Positions 9,900-19,939 of a stretch of 64,000 nt of DNA are shown here, piece after piece (position 1 is the first letter of the stretch; each line of letters opens with the position of its first letter). The notes beneath the pieces were generated by a model, which was not told the origin of the DNA, searched no databases, and was given only the letters and a program-made list of their open reading frames with translations. The stretch comes from Tetrapisispora phaffii CBS 4417 (taxonomy: Eukaryota; Ascomycota; Saccharomycetes; Saccharomycetales; Saccharomycetaceae): positions 62,001-126,000 of the forward strand of contig NC_016524.1 in assembly GCF_000236905.1 (NCBI RefSeq). The letters run 5' to 3'. The translations under genes and the position numbers were made by a program.

Positions 9900-10625
9900 A
9901 TGAGCACAATTGCATCTGAATACGCCAATGAAGTGAGCAATACTCCAATTGAACATCAATTTAATCCATATAGTGACAATGGTGGTACTATTTTAGGTAT
10001 TGCAGGTGAAGACTTTGCAGTCTTGGCCGGTGATACTAGACATACTACTGATTATTCTATCAATTCTCGTTATGAACCAAAAGTTTTCGACTGTGGAGAC
10101 GATATTATTATATCAGCAAATGGTTTTGCAGCAGATGGTGAAGCTTTAGTCAAGAGATTTAAAAATAGTATTAAATGGTACCATTTTGATAATAACGACA
10201 AAAAATTGGCTTTGAGTTCGGCAGCAAGAAATATACAACATTTATTGTATGGTAAAAGATTTTTTCCCTACTACGTTCATACAATTATTGCAGGTTTAGA
10301 TGAAGAAGGTAAAGGTGCTGTATATTCATTTGACCCGGTTGGATCATATGAAAGAGAATTTTGTAGGGCTGGTGGTGCAGCAGCCTCTTTGATAATGCCT
10401 TTCTTGGATAACCAAGTCAATTTCAAGAATCAATACACACCAGATTCCAATGGTAAAGTGAAGAGACCATTTAAACATTTGTCAATAGATGAAGTCATTA
10501 AATTAGTCAGAGATGCATTTACATCAGCAACTGAAAGACATATTCATGTTGGTGATGGTTTAGAGATTTTGATTGTTACTAAAGAAGGTGTAAGGAAAGA
10601 ATTTTATGAGTTAAAGAGAGATTAA
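9900..10625 (+). CDS. PRE7: 20S proteasome subunit beta-6
   Basis: Non-catalytic beta-6 subunit of the 20S core proteasome, same length as yeast Pre7 (241). The N-terminal propeptide (about residues 1-19) leads into EHQFNPYSDNGGTILGIAGEDFAVLAGDTR, a highly conserved beta-subunit opening. There is no catalytic Thr at the processing point, as expected for beta-6. Conserved blocks include NGFAADGEALVKRFK, YGKRFFPYYVHTIIAGLD, SFDPVGSYERE and GGAAASLIMPFLDNQVNFKN. The gene carries its own Rpn4 element upstream. Its neighbour ERD2 matches the S. cerevisiae YBL040-YBL041 pair. Confidence 0.97.
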   Translation: MSTIASEYANEVSNTPIEHQFNPYSDNGGTILGIAGEDFAVLAGDTRHTTDYSINSRYEPKVFDCGDDIIISANGFAADGEALVKRFKNSIKWYHFDNNDKKLALSSAARNIQHLLYGKRFFPYYVHTIIAGLDEEGKGAVYSFDPVGSYEREFCRAGGAAASLIMPFLDNQVNFKNQYTPDSNGKVKRPFKHLSIDEVIKLVRDAFTSATERHIHVGDGLEILIVTKEGVRKEFYELKRD

Positions 10626-10974
10626 GAAAAAGAAGAAAAACAGTAAAATATATTTATATATATATTTATACTAGCATTTTATGTATAAGTATTGAACATA
10701 AAAAAAGATTATTAATTACAATAATTATTTCAATTTTAAGAGTAAAATGGAATCAGAGATATGTATGCAAATGCATATGACTTGCTGTATAATTGGATAC
10801 CGCTTATAAGCATCAATTGATCAGTGTATATAATATTTTATTGATAAGATCTCCGATCGAGTTCCAGTTGTCAATAGAACTATACATCAACTATATGTGC
10901 AATTATGGTTAATATTTAATACAGTTATTTATTTTCAAAGATCACTTATTTTGAAATACGTACTTAAAATTATT
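10626..10974. other. Convergent 3' region PRE7/ERD2
   Basis: About 350 bp of AT-rich DNA between convergent stop codons, including a TATATATATATTTATA run at about 10650-10670 that suits polyadenylation signals. Nothing else is recognised. Confidence 0.55.
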
Positions 10975-11634
10975 TTAATTTGGTAAATTCAAAGCGCTTC
11001 TCTTGATAACTTTTTTATAGTAAAGGTAAAAGAAATCTGAGTAGACTAGAGTTTGGATGATACCAGCAGCTAAGGCAATTTTGTCAATGACACCTTCAGT
11101 GTGGTATCTCCAAATCCAGTTTGGAATATATAATGTTCTGTAAAGACCCAACGCAAATATGTAATGGACGGTCAAACTCTTAGACTTTCCACTCTTTGAT
11201 AACATGAACAGTTGTGGTAAGATAGCTACAGATTCTAACCAAACTGAGAAACTCCATGCAATTTCAACAAATGTAAATTTATGATTAATTACAAAAGCTG
11301 CGATCAAAGTACCTAGTAAAATGTATTGTACTTTAAATGTGTCAGTTAGAAGCATTGTCTTATATGCAACAGCTTGAGTGGTCTTGGAACGTTGTAATAA
11401 TACAACGACATAAATGGAAGAACTAATGAAAAACAGCTTCATGATAGTGTTGTAAAATGACACCAGACGGAAACTGAACAAATCCAAATAACGAGTTAGG
11501 AAAACCAAAACATACAATACTTGAGTTTTGATTGAAATACCTTCAATGGTGTTTGTACTTTTAATATTAAATATTAAAACCAATATGCTTGCTAAGTGAG
11601 ATAAATCACCTAATATTCTAAATGGGTTCATCAT
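10975..11634 (-). CDS. ERD2: HDEL/K(H)DEL receptor Erd2
   Basis: Seven-transmembrane Golgi receptor that returns HDEL-tagged proteins to the ER in COPI vesicles. The N-terminus MNPFRILGDLSHLASILVLI and the blocks GISIKTQVLY, TRYLDLFSF, HKFTFVEIAWSFSVWLESVAILPQL and GLYRTLYIPNWIWRY are diagnostic of the family. Two ATG codons are adjacent (MM); the second, at 11631, aligns with the yeast start, giving 218 residues (yeast 219). The C-terminus ends LNLPN. It is followed on the opposite strand by a small membrane-protein gene, as in the YBL039-YBL040 interval. Confidence 0.97.
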   Translation of the reverse strand: MMNPFRILGDLSHLASILVLIFNIKSTNTIEGISIKTQVLYVLVFLTRYLDLFSFRLVSFYNTIMKLFFISSSIYVVVLLQRSKTTQAVAYKTMLLTDTFKVQYILLGTLIAAFVINHKFTFVEIAWSFSVWLESVAILPQLFMLSKSGKSKSLTVHYIFALGLYRTLYIPNWIWRYHTEGVIDKIALAAGIIQTLVYSDFFYLYYKKVIKRSALNLPN

Positions 11635-12294
11635 ACTATAATTGTTTTCCTATTTGTTTTTGATTCCACTCTTGCACAAAAGATTCCTTTAGTCCCAGGC
11701 TATCTACCTTGATTGAACTCGATAATAAAACTAAATCAATGGATACAATGGCTAACGTTTAATAAACAACAGATATACACTCATTTTTTTTAAAACCAAC
11801 TGTTCATCTAACAAGTTATCAATCAGAGAGTAGCCTCATTGAATCTTTTTACTTTGAAGAACTTGAACTGTTTGAATGAAAGACCTGTTCTTTCATTCTA
11901 TTAGCTCATCGGGTAACTCGCGCCAGCATTAAAATCATTAGAAAGTGCCAAAGTTTAACTATGTTAAGGAACCTTTAAAGTGAGTTATTAAAGAAGTTAT
12001 AAAGTTACATTGGTCATCTTTATTAACAACATTCAATCATATTGACAGCTAAATTTGTTGTTGTCTTGTAAGGATGCAAAAAACGTTTGGTTATAAGAGC
12101 TTCTTTTTGTTCACTAATTTTTTTGTAGTTTTGTCAATTCAAATATATCTTTAGTTTTATGTCCCTTTGGATAAAAGATTGAGGGTACTTGAAAGCAGCC
12201 AGTTGGATTTGGATTTTAAAGCAACAGTTGAACATTCTGAAGGAGTCAAACTTTTTTGCCATTTCATTTAGAAGAAGTCGCTTTAGCTTACATT
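11635..12294. other. Divergent spacer ERD2 / small ORF
   Basis: About 660 bp of AT-rich promoter DNA between ERD2 and the small ORF at 12295. I see no RNA gene or conserved coding segment. Confidence 0.5.
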
Positions 12295-12465
12295 ATGGGG
12301 TTTTTCAGTAATAACCCTTTAATTGAATTTTGTCATAAAATAATGAAAAGACCAAGCACTTTATTAATGTGGTGCTTTACAGGAATCATTATATCCAGTT
12401 CCATTTATTTACTTCTACCAAGTTTCCATTATGATGGTAAGAGAGATCGTGATAAATGCAAATAA
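12295..12465 (+). CDS. Small single-pass membrane protein, YBL039W-B position
   Basis: A 56-codon frame beginning ATG at 12295 (MGFFSNNPLIEFCHKIMKRP). A hydrophobic segment of about 20 residues follows (LLMWCFTGIIISSSIYLLLP), then a basic/acidic tail (GKRDRDKCK). A longer reading of 69 codons would need a TTG start, so the internal ATG is preferred. It sits between ERD2 and CTP synthase, exactly where S. cerevisiae has the uncharacterised small gene YBL039W-B on the same relative strand. That positional match, together with the start and single membrane span, is why I list it. Function is unknown. Confidence 0.5.
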   Translation: MGFFSNNPLIEFCHKIMKRPSTLLMWCFTGIIISSSIYLLLPSFHYDGKRDRDKCK

Positions 12466-12832
12466 TATATCCATGGAGCTATAATAATAGGGCGGACATT
12501 CGTGACCACCTGATTCCACTTCTATGACAGTTGTGGTTTAGTTTGATTTAGTTTAAGGCAATATATACTAAATACTTTAATACAAAATTGGTGTACAAAA
12601 TCATTTTAATTCGAAAATTTACATAAGTAAACTTTCTTTATTTATTGTTTTGTTGTGTACTGAGGTATTATGTAATAGACCTAAACGACACTGTCATTCT
12701 TTTGAGGTGTCTCTTAAACAAAATATTAATATATATATATATCAATGTCACAAACTTTTATTAGTAAACTGGGTCTCTAAATTCTTTTCTAGTGTCCAAT
12801 TTAAGCCCTAAAAATCAATTACATATAGGAAA
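12466..12832. other. Intergenic before SOD1
   Basis: About 370 bp of AT-rich sequence with a TATATATATATA run near 12730-12742, about 95 bp before the SOD1 start, which may serve as its TATA region. Nothing else is seen. Confidence 0.5.
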
Positions 12833-13294
12833 ATGGTTTCTGCTGTCGCATATCTCAATGGTACCTACAATGTTAGTGGAATTGTCCATTTAACTCAATA
12901 TACAGAGGACTCCCCAACCAATATAACGTGGTATTTAGAGGGCAACACACCTAACGCTTTAAGGGGTTTTCATATCCATGAGTTTGGAAATACCTCCAAC
13001 CATTGTATGGCTGCTGGAGGACATTACAATCCTTTTAAAATGAATCATGGTGCACCCAATGCTACCGTCAGACATGTAGGTGACTTGGGCAATGTCCAGA
13101 CGGATTCATACGGTATTGCAGAAGGTTTTATCTTAGATGATGAGATTAAATTATTTGGTGCAAATAGCGTCCTTGGAAGAACGTTAGTTATCCACTCAGG
13201 AACTGATGATCTAGGACTGGGAAATAACCCAGAATCATTGATAAATGGTAACTCCGGTCCAAGAGCAGCTTGTGGAATTATTAATATCCTATAA
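12833..13294 (+). CDS. SOD1: Cu/Zn superoxide dismutase, divergent copy
   Basis: Converts superoxide to oxygen and hydrogen peroxide, normally in cytosol and mitochondrial intermembrane space. The 153-residue product has almost the yeast Sod1 length (154). All ligands are present at yeast numbering: Cu ligands His47, His49, His64 and His121; Zn ligands His64, His72, His81 and Asp84; disulfide Cys58-Cys147; guiding Arg144. Motifs RGFHIHEFG, GGHYNPF, RHVGDLGN and SGPRAACG are intact. Much of the rest differs from the yeast enzyme at usually conserved positions (for example the opening AVAYLNGTYNVSG and an altered 96-110 loop), which suggests relaxed or shifted selection, as in a duplicate. It is convergent with the CTP synthase gene, as SOD1 and URA8 are in S. 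cerevisiae. Confidence 0.92.
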   Translation: MVSAVAYLNGTYNVSGIVHLTQYTEDSPTNITWYLEGNTPNALRGFHIHEFGNTSNHCMAAGGHYNPFKMNHGAPNATVRHVGDLGNVQTDSYGIAEGFILDDEIKLFGANSVLGRTLVIHSGTDDLGLGNNPESLINGNSGPRAACGIINIL

Positions 13295-13494
13295 GGCCAG
13301 CAAATGAAATAATTCTATCATTAGTGAATATATTACAAAGTTACAGATTGCTCGTCTAAAAAATAATGTGAGAGGTTCGTTCAATGTAATTTTGTTTATT
13401 ATGACTTGTGAATATACAAATTGATTGTATATTTAATTTATTTATTTATATAGATATTTTAATTTTAAATGATAACAGGCGCTCTATTTTAAAA

Positions 13495-15225
13495 TTAGAA
13501 ATCAGCAGAACCTTCGTATTCTAGAGATCCATCTAATAATTTTGGCATGACACCAGCGGAAGCAGCAACAAAACCTAAAAATGGCTTAGATGGGTCTAAG
13601 ACCTTTGATGTATATTCTGGATGATATTGAGTGGCAACGTAGTATGGGTGATTCTTTAATTCAAAAATTTCACAACGATCACCAGTTTCATCTCTACCAA
13701 CAAACATCAAACCATTTTCTTCTAATTGTGTAATTAATTTTGGATTAATTTCGTAACGGTGACGGTGTCTTTCAGCGACAGAATCTTTGTTACCATAAAC
13801 TTTCTTGATTTGACTCCAATCAGTATTGTCTTGGAAATATGTTGGTCTTAGACCTAATCTCATTGTACCACCCATGTTTTCCTTGTCAATTTCTGGCATG
13901 TAAACAACAACATGAGATTCTGGATCGGTATCTGGGAAAAATTCAGCAGATTTACCGTCTTTCATACCAATAACATTACGCATGAATTCTATGGTAGCAA
14001 TTTGTAAACCTAAACAGACACCTAGGTATGGGACTTTGTTCTCACGAGCCCATTTGGCAGCTAAAATCATACCTTCAGTACCTCTGTAACCGAAACCACC
14101 AGGAACTAAGATACCGTCAGCAGTACTGACTTTATTCCAAGCAGCATGGAATTTATCCTTTTCTGTTTCTTGAGTTTCCGGTTCTAAATCAGAAGCTTCA
14201 ACCCATTGGATTTCTAACTTATTACGACACTTCATAGAAGAATGTTCTAAAGCCTTGATGACAGATAAATAAGAATCCTTCAAATGTGTATATTTACCGA
14301 CTAAAGCAATTTTAACAGTCTGTAAAGATTCATCATAGTTACCAGTCATTGACTTCCATTTGATTAATAATTGATTACCCTTTTGGATATCTTCATCAGT
14401 GATAGATATTTCGTTTAAATGTAATCTCTTAGTTAAATAATCCATCATTTTTTGTTCTAGTAATAATAATGGGACGTGATAAGTAGAATTAACATCGTGG
14501 ACATTAACGACTTGATCACAACCAACATGACAGAACATAGCGATCTTTTCTATAGTTGGAAGATCTAATATTTCTGAACATCTGACAGCAATCATGTCTG
14601 GAATCAAACCTAGAGATCTCAAATCTTTAATAGCAGCCTGAGTTGGCTTAGTTTTTTGCTCACCATGAATGACAGGAACCAAAGAGACATGGATCAAAGC
14701 AAAGTTTTCCCTGCCGACCTTGAATTGGAATTGTCTCAAAGCTTCAACGAATGGAGCACTTTCGATATCACCAACAGTACCACCTAATTCAATAATACAA
14801 ATATCTGGTTCTAAACCAGTGTCATCGACAGGAATACGTGAAACACGTTCGATCCAGTCTTGAATAGCATTAGTCAAATGTGGGACAATTTGGACAGTCT
14901 TACCTAAATAATCACCTTTTCTTTCCTTTTGGATGACATGAGAGTAGATCTTACCAGTGGTAATGTTATGGTCTTTGGTCAAAGTGACGTTCAAGTAACG
15001 TTCATAGTTACCCAAATCCAAATCAGTTTCACCACCATCATCTAGAACAAAACATTCACCATGCTCCAATGGAGACATCGTCCCAGCATCTATGTTCATA
15101 TAAGGATCGATCTTGATGGAGGTGACTTTGTAACCCAAGGTCTTGAACAACATACCAGTAGAGGATGCTAAAACACCTTTACCGATACCTGAAATGACAC
15201 CACCAGAAACAACAACGTACTTCAT
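13495..15225 (-). CDS. URA7/URA8: CTP synthase
   Basis: Makes CTP from UTP, ATP and glutamine in the cytosol, the last step of pyrimidine nucleotide synthesis, and can form filaments. Length is 576 residues (yeast Ura7 579, Ura8 578). The N-terminal synthase domain begins [18 protein letters not shown] with the P-loop-like [11 protein letters not shown] and [15 protein letters not shown]. The C-terminal glutamine amidotransferase domain has nucleophile Cys404 in GVCLGLQ and the YHPEY His/Glu pair. Neighbours include SOD1 (YJR104C) and VPS25 (YJR102C), favouring the URA8 side, and ERD2 (YBL040C), favouring URA7. The single gene here descends from their common ancestor, so I do not choose. Confidence 0.97.
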   Translation of the reverse strand: MKYVVVSGGVISGIGKGVLASSTGMLFKTLGYKVTSIKIDPYMNIDAGTMSPLEHGECFVLDDGGETDLDLGNYERYLNVTLTKDHNITTGKIYSHVIQKERKGDYLGKTVQIVPHLTNAIQDWIERVSRIPVDDTGLEPDICIIELGGTVGDIESAPFVEALRQFQFKVGRENFALIHVSLVPVIHGEQKTKPTQAAIKDLRSLGLIPDMIAVRCSEILDLPTIEKIAMFCHVGCDQVVNVHDVNSTYHVPLLLLEQKMMDYLTKRLHLNEISITDEDIQKGNQLLIKWKSMTGNYDESLQTVKIALVGKYTHLKDSYLSVIKALEHSSMKCRNKLEIQWVEASDLEPETQETEKDKFHAAWNKVSTADGILVPGGFGYRGTEGMILAAKWARENKVPYLGVCLGLQIATIEFMRNVIGMKDGKSAEFFPDTDPESHVVVYMPEIDKENMGGTMRLGLRPTYFQDNTDWSQIKKVYGNKDSVAERHRHRYEINPKLITQLEENGLMFVGRDETGDRCEIFELKNHPYYVATQYHPEYTSKVLDPSKPFLGFVAASAGVMPKLLDGSLEYEGSADF

Positions 15226-15740
15226 TTTATATATGTATTTTTTCTTTCGTTACTGTCTTTTATTACTTGCTAACTGAAAAGAGAACAATATATATACAAA
15301 TAAATTTAATATATATATATGTAATCTTCCGTTTTACCCACGACTGGCAATATATATTCACAATCTCTTTTATATTTGGAACTGTAGCGAGTGAAGATTA
15401 AAAAATAAATAAAGACCCAGATGCTCTATATTAGAATCGTCACAAGCTAAGAACCAATTCAAAGGCTTATACGAATTATTAAAATGTATCAATCTTCGAA
15501 CAAGTTCTCCAGATGCAATCAAGCCAAGTCAATCCAGTTCATTCATTCATTCCTTACAATGCAATCTTATTGAATATGAAACTTGAGATGAGATGAGGTT
15601 TCTGAATTTTTGACTTAAAAATTTTTTTTACGCAACGGGAGAGAACCAGAAAAAGAAACGTGAAAAAGAGACACGAGAAATAAAAACGACACGAGAAAGC
15701 AATCGATGAGCTGAGCTGGTGATGAGCTTGTGACATATCG
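15226..15740. other. Spacer between CTP synthase and MCM16
   Basis: About 515 bp holding the CTP synthase promoter (both flanking genes are on the minus strand) and the MCM16 3' end. A TATATATATATG run lies near 15310-15322. No gene is recognised. Confidence 0.5.
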
Positions 15741-16331
15741 TTACTCGGTTGCATTTAAGTACCCACCGTGTATTTTTAAGGCTAACAACAGCTGCTCCAT
15801 GGTCTCGTTTTGACGCAGGTACTCCTCGTCTGAGACGGCAGTTGCGTGCTCGTTCATCTCTTTCTGCTTTGCCAGCTTGTCGTCCAGTTTGCTGGCAAGA
15901 TCTTTGTATTGTGCAATCAACGCTTCATACCTTTGTTGTTCACGTTGCAATTCCTCTCTTTCTTCAGTCTCCAAGTTCATTGCTTCAAACAACGCCTGCG
16001 TTTTCTCATAATCTTCCTCCATAAATGAGCCGAGTCTGTTGGCTAACATTTTCTCAGCTGAAGGTATATCTGGGTTCTCTGTTGTGCTTTTTCCACTGTT
16101 GTCATTACCATTCTGCATATTCGATACAGAATTAATCGATCGCAATAAAGGGATGCTTTTCTGTAACGATAATTGAACTTTAGTACGTGTTTCTAATTGC
16201 TGCTTGCGATCAGGATTCAACTCTATATCTTTGCCACCACTTTTTTTCAACAAGTACAGCGTATCAAGAGCCTTTAGTAACTCAGAATGCGTTTTAACAT
16301 GCTCTTCTTCTAAACGGGCTATTCTTTCCAT
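15741..16331 (-). CDS. MCM16: Kinetochore Ctf19-complex subunit Mcm16 (CENP-H type)
   Basis: Small coiled-coil protein of the constitutive centromere network (COMA/CCAN), like yeast Mcm16 (YPR046W, 181 residues); this one has 196. Two ends of the family are clear: ERIARLEEEHVKTHSELLKALDTLYLL at the start (about residues 2-28) and EQLLLALKIHGGYLNA at the end (about 180-194). The middle is Glu/Gln/Lys coiled coil. The gene lies between CTP synthase and VPS25, whereas in S. cerevisiae MCM16 is on chromosome XVI near RPL43A. The call rests on the two conserved end blocks. Confidence 0.75.
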   Translation of the reverse strand: MERIARLEEEHVKTHSELLKALDTLYLLKKSGGKDIELNPDRKQQLETRTKVQLSLQKSIPLLRSINSVSNMQNGNDNSGKSTTENPDIPSAEKMLANRLGSFMEEDYEKTQALFEAMNLETEEREELQREQQRYEALIAQYKDLASKLDDKLAKQKEMNEHATAVSDEEYLRQNETMEQLLLALKIHGGYLNATE

Positions 16332-16702
16332 TGATATAGGTCTTAGCTAGTGGAACACTCCTCAAAGGATCTAATTTCCTAAGCACCACTTAATCCTAAC
16401 TCAGACACCACCATTGTGAAAATCTACAATTCAAAATCTAATCCTTAAGCAACAACTTGACCCTCAAGTTCTTCAGTTCTTTATATGTTTACTGCATATT
16501 TCAGAAGTTGTCGATTTTTGAAATTGATCGCATAACGCAATCCTGTCAAATTAAAAAACTACATAGACAATAAAATATAAAAGAGGGCTATTATTAATTT
16601 GACAAGTGAGTCTACCTACATTTACTTTCCGTATAGAAACATAGTTCCATAGTTTGTCAATATTACATAGCTTTGGGACAAAGTTATAAACATTGAGTGA
16701 TT
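16332..16702. other. Divergent promoter MCM16/VPS25
   Basis: About 370 bp of promoter DNA shared by the divergent MCM16 and VPS25 genes; nothing specific is recognised. Confidence 0.5.
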
Positions 16703-17299
16703 ATGAGTGCATTCGATGAACTTCCAAAGGTATACTACTTCCCTCCATTATACACCAGACAAGTGAATTCTCTAATACGGAGACAACAAATTGATACATG
16801 GATCGATTTAATATTGCAATACGCAAAAAGCATGAATTGTTGGATGATGACATCAGAAGGTAATTTGATACAGACTAAGATTGATGAACTGACGGGATCA
16901 GATTCAAATGCAATTGAAAAGAAGTCTTTATTCGTTAATGAAACGATTCAAAGATCTATTCCTCACACCTTCGTAGAAGAAATTTGGACCCACATGGTGG
17001 AAAACGGTAAAGCTATAAGAACAGAACATGACATTGAGAGTAATTCTGTATACTATATTATGTGGAAAGGCGTTGATTTATGGTCATCTGTGATTCTACA
17101 ATGGTTCGAAACTGCTGTCAAACTAAATCAAGTGGTGACCCTTTACGAGCTAAGTCAAGGCGATGAAACTATTGGATGGGATTTCCATGGAATGCCTGAA
17201 CCGTTACTAGCTAAGTGTATTAAGAGTCTATGTGACAGACAAAGGGCTACCATAATGAAAGATGAATATGGAAAGCCTGTTGGTGTAAAAGTGATATAA
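16703..17299 (+). CDS. VPS25: ESCRT-II subunit Vps25
   Basis: Subunit of ESCRT-II (one Vps22, one Vps36, two Vps25), which sorts ubiquitinated cargo into multivesicular bodies and recruits Vps20 of ESCRT-III. The product is 198 residues from the ATG at 16703 (MSAFDELPKVYYFPPLYTRQ); an upstream GTG in frame is not a plausible start. It has the expected PPLYTRQ-NSL-RRQQIDTWIDLIL opening of the first winged-helix domain. The second winged-helix domain contains LWSSVILQWFETAVKLNQVVTLYELSQGDET, and the C-terminal CDRQRATIMKDE block follows. It lies between CTP synthase and RSM26, as YJR102C does between YJR103W and YJR101W. Confidence 0.96.
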   Translation: MSAFDELPKVYYFPPLYTRQVNSLIRRQQIDTWIDLILQYAKSMNCWMMTSEGNLIQTKIDELTGSDSNAIEKKSLFVNETIQRSIPHTFVEEIWTHMVENGKAIRTEHDIESNSVYYIMWKGVDLWSSVILQWFETAVKLNQVVTLYELSQGDETIGWDFHGMPEPLLAKCIKSLCDRQRATIMKDEYGKPVGVKVI

Positions 17300-17527
17300 A
17301 GGGTTAAATATAAATTATTTAAAAAATAACCTGCATGCGGATACAAGTGATGTTTAATAACAAGATACAATACTTTTCAACTTTTTTACAAATAAAAGTA
17401 AGACCTTTTATATCTTCATTTTATATACATTATTTTTCCATAATAATCCAACTTTTGAATTGATTAAAATTCTATATACAAGTTTCTCTGTTGAAAGGAA
17501 TGTTTTTCGTATTTATATCCAAAATGA
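17300..17527. other. Convergent 3' region VPS25/RSM26
   Basis: About 230 bp of AT-rich 3' sequence between convergent genes, rich in TATATA and TTTTTT, with no other feature. Confidence 0.5.
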
Positions 17528-18328
17528 TTATTTGTTTGAATCAGAGTACAGTCTTGCGTTTATAACATTCCAATTCAAATTATCTAGAACGTTTTTTACA
17601 TATTCAGATCTACCTTTAACACCATAATCATGTAAATAAGCATGGTCACATAGGTTGATACAAATTATTGGCATGGTCCAATCTTCAACTTTTTCCTTGC
17701 CATTTTTTGAAGTCTGTTCATTGACTATTTTCTTTATTTCATTTAATTGCGAGTACTCATCTAATGAAATTGCATTATTCAAATCTATCGATTGATTCCT
17801 TGGGAAATAATATGGAGATCCATTATTTTGAATAGTTAGAATATGAAATTCTTTGTAATTATTTTCCACAAGGAATAGCCAACCTTGCCCTAGAACATCA
17901 TTTTTGGCACGTTTAATGATTTCTTTCTTCAATTCAACCCAAGAACAACCGAATGATTTCTCAACGACATATAGAAAATGTCTTGAAGGTTCAGAAGGGA
18001 CTGAAGTTTCTGTGGGTAAAATATTTTCAATAAATAAATGATTATTGTGAGTTGCAGAGGCTGCATTGAATATATTAGTCTGGAATTGTTTCTTAGAAGT
18101 ATTCAAAATGATATGAAATGGCAAATACGATTCCAACGATGTACCGCTGGTTAGCAATGACAGTTTTTCACAATTCAGTTTTTGTTGTTGTTTCCATGCA
18201 ATGTCAAATGCCTTAGCAGATAGGACTTTAGGGATACCATCTCTCACCAAGCGTGCATAGTTAGGAAGCGTTGGAACCCTATGCATTCCTCTTTTTGCAA
18301 TTGATAAACGTAAACCAGAGTGGAACAT
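17528..18328 (-). CDS. RSM26: Mitochondrial ribosomal small-subunit protein Rsm26 (SOD-like fold)
   Basis: Protein of the mitochondrial 37S ribosomal subunit, derived from an Fe/Mn superoxide dismutase fold but without dismutase activity. The length of 266 residues equals that of yeast Rsm26. The basic N-terminus (MFHSGLRLSIAKRGMHRVP) is a likely mitochondrial presequence. SOD-like features include the FNAASATHNNHLFIENI region (where the SOD metal His lies), SFGCSWVELKKEII, LGQGWLFLVENN and the terminal CINLCDHAYLHDYGVKGR. Synteny with VPS25 and YUH1 matches the YJR099-YJR102 order. Confidence 0.93.
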   Translation of the reverse strand: MFHSGLRLSIAKRGMHRVPTLPNYARLVRDGIPKVLSAKAFDIAWKQQQKLNCEKLSLLTSGTSLESYLPFHIILNTSKKQFQTNIFNAASATHNNHLFIENILPTETSVPSEPSRHFLYVVEKSFGCSWVELKKEIIKRAKNDVLGQGWLFLVENNYKEFHILTIQNNGSPYYFPRNQSIDLNNAISLDEYSQLNEIKKIVNEQTSKNGKEKVEDWTMPIICINLCDHAYLHDYGVKGRSEYVKNVLDNLNWNVINARLYSDSNK

Positions 18329-18764
18329 GACGACTAATTGAAAAAAAAATCACAAATATTGATTATAAAGGGAACGTGATGCACTGGCGTTATCCGTATA
18401 CAATTGAATCTCACTATCTCTACAATATTTACTTGGTTAATTAATACCAGCACAATCCAGGTTCGGAAGGTCAATTATATATACATACACACACACATAT
18501 TTGAATCATATATTTAATTCTGAGAGGTCTTCCACTGTTCTTCAATTTTCAATTTAAAGTTAATGCTGGGAACTTTCAAGAAGCGGGTAAGTTGGAATGT
18601 AAACCATAGGCATTGCTTTAACAGCGTTCTAGAAAACACTTTAAACGTTGCATGGCACCATAATTATGATTAGATATGATAGAATTGCCCATATTGGTAA
18701 CGTTACTATAAGAAAGAGCATATGGTGTATATATTAAATACATTAGTGTGAATGCAAAAAAATA
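18329..18764. other. Spacer RSM26 to tRNA-Leu
   Basis: About 435 bp containing the RSM26 promoter and the 3' side of the tRNA gene. A CA microsatellite lies around 18485-18500. A run of T needed for Pol III termination would be read on the minus strand just left of the tRNA; the plus-strand AAAAAAA at 18756-18762 fits this. Confidence 0.5.
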
Positions 18765-18883
18765 TGAGAGCTAAGGGGTTCGAACCCTTGCATCCGAAGA
18801 TATCAGAATGTTTAAGAAGAAACTCCGCACGAAACAAAGTTGGAACCTAAATCTGACGCCTTAGACCACTCGGCCAAACTCCC
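18765..18883 (-). tRNA. tL(UAG): tRNA-Leu(UAG) with intron
   Basis: On the minus strand the sequence begins GGGAGTTTGGCCGAGTGG and ends AGCTCTCA. It has A-box TGGCCGAGTGG, B-box GGTTCGAACCC and the long variable arm of a class II tRNA (GATATCTTCGGATGC). The anticodon is TAG (plus-strand 18847-18849). An intron of about 37 nt follows the base 3' of the anticodon, roughly plus 18809-18845. The mature halves closely resemble the S. cerevisiae tRNA-Leu(UAG). Confidence 0.95.
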
Positions 18884-19054
18884 ATGGAAATATATAGTTT
18901 GCTGTCTTTACTTGAAAGTGAAATTGACTGATTATGAAAACTCAGAAGCATGCCTTACTAGAGTATCGATTAGGCCAGAGCCGTAATGTTTTTCTGTTGT
19001 AGAGAACTAAAGATTACTTCGATACTATTCTTACAGAGTGAGAGTGTTCGTAGT

Positions 19055-19366
19055 GTTGAAAATGTCACTGGTCGTATAAGTGACTATACGATACCAGACA
19101 TTACCTCTTTAGGAGATTATTGTTGCAAACCTGAAACAATAGTGCCTGCAACAATGTAATAACAGAATTTCTATTGTATAAATAGTACTGTAGAACCATC
19201 AGTCTGCCGTACGTGTTCAAGCCGACGACGTCGTCTCGTTGGACAGAACGGCAGATTGAAATATGATGTATATATAAACCCTGGTAATCAATAGTAAATA
19301 ATTCATTGATCCAGGTCCAAGAGACCAGAGAGATTAATCTGATTATAAAGTATATAATCTAACAAC
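19055..19366. mobile_element. Probable degenerate solo LTR beside tRNA-Leu
   Basis: The block starts TGTTGAAAATG and could end near ATCTAACA, about 310 bp, a typical yeast LTR size. It includes a TATATAAA box near 19272, a perfect GACGACGTCGTC palindrome and an imperfect hairpin with arms TCTGCCGT/ACGGCAGA. It sits about 170 bp upstream of the tRNA-Leu 5' end, the preferred insertion zone of Ty1/copia-type elements. No clear target duplication was found, so the ends are approximate. Confidence 0.45.
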
Positions 19367-19759
19367 TATTAATATATTAATGTAATGAATTCATCTATTG
19401 AGCAGTACCAACGTCTAAGTTAGGGTCATTAGTCACTTTAGTTGCTTTCGAGAGTCCATCTTCGTAATAGTTAAATAATCGATTGGTCTTTTATTAGTAT
19501 ATTTTAACAATTCTACATAGAGTTAGGTGTCCTCTTAATATATAAATTATCTTATGCTTGAGTGAGCACATTATGTGTTCATTCATTCTCCTAAGATCTT
19601 TAGCGCCGTATTGTACATCTGTGTTTATCTCGTAGCCATTTACATTGTAGTGAAAAAGTTTCACCTACCATTTGGAAGATTGTTCTAGACCTTCTTTCCA
19701 TTAGTAAGTGATTAATTGGTTCTGGACTCAAAGTTTCATAAACACTTAGTTCTGTCACA

Positions 19760-19885
19760 TACACTACAATAATTCTGACACTACGATACCAGATATTACT
19801 TCTTCAGGAAATTATCGTTACAAAACCAAAAAATGGTACCTGCAAGTGTCAGGAATCTCAGATTTTATAACAGAAGTTATGTGAT
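19760..19885. repeat. Second, more decayed copy of the LTR-like block
   Basis: The segment around TACGATACCAGATATTACTT matches the first block around TACGATACCAGACATTACCT (19087 onward), and the similarity continues for about 90 bp through GTACCTGCAA and TAACAGAA in the same order. It is probably a second LTR fragment or an internal remnant of the same element. Confidence 0.5.
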
Positions 19886-19939
19886 CTATGATCCATTAGT
19901 TGTAAAGACAAATTGCAAACAGTAGAATTAAACGGGGTT

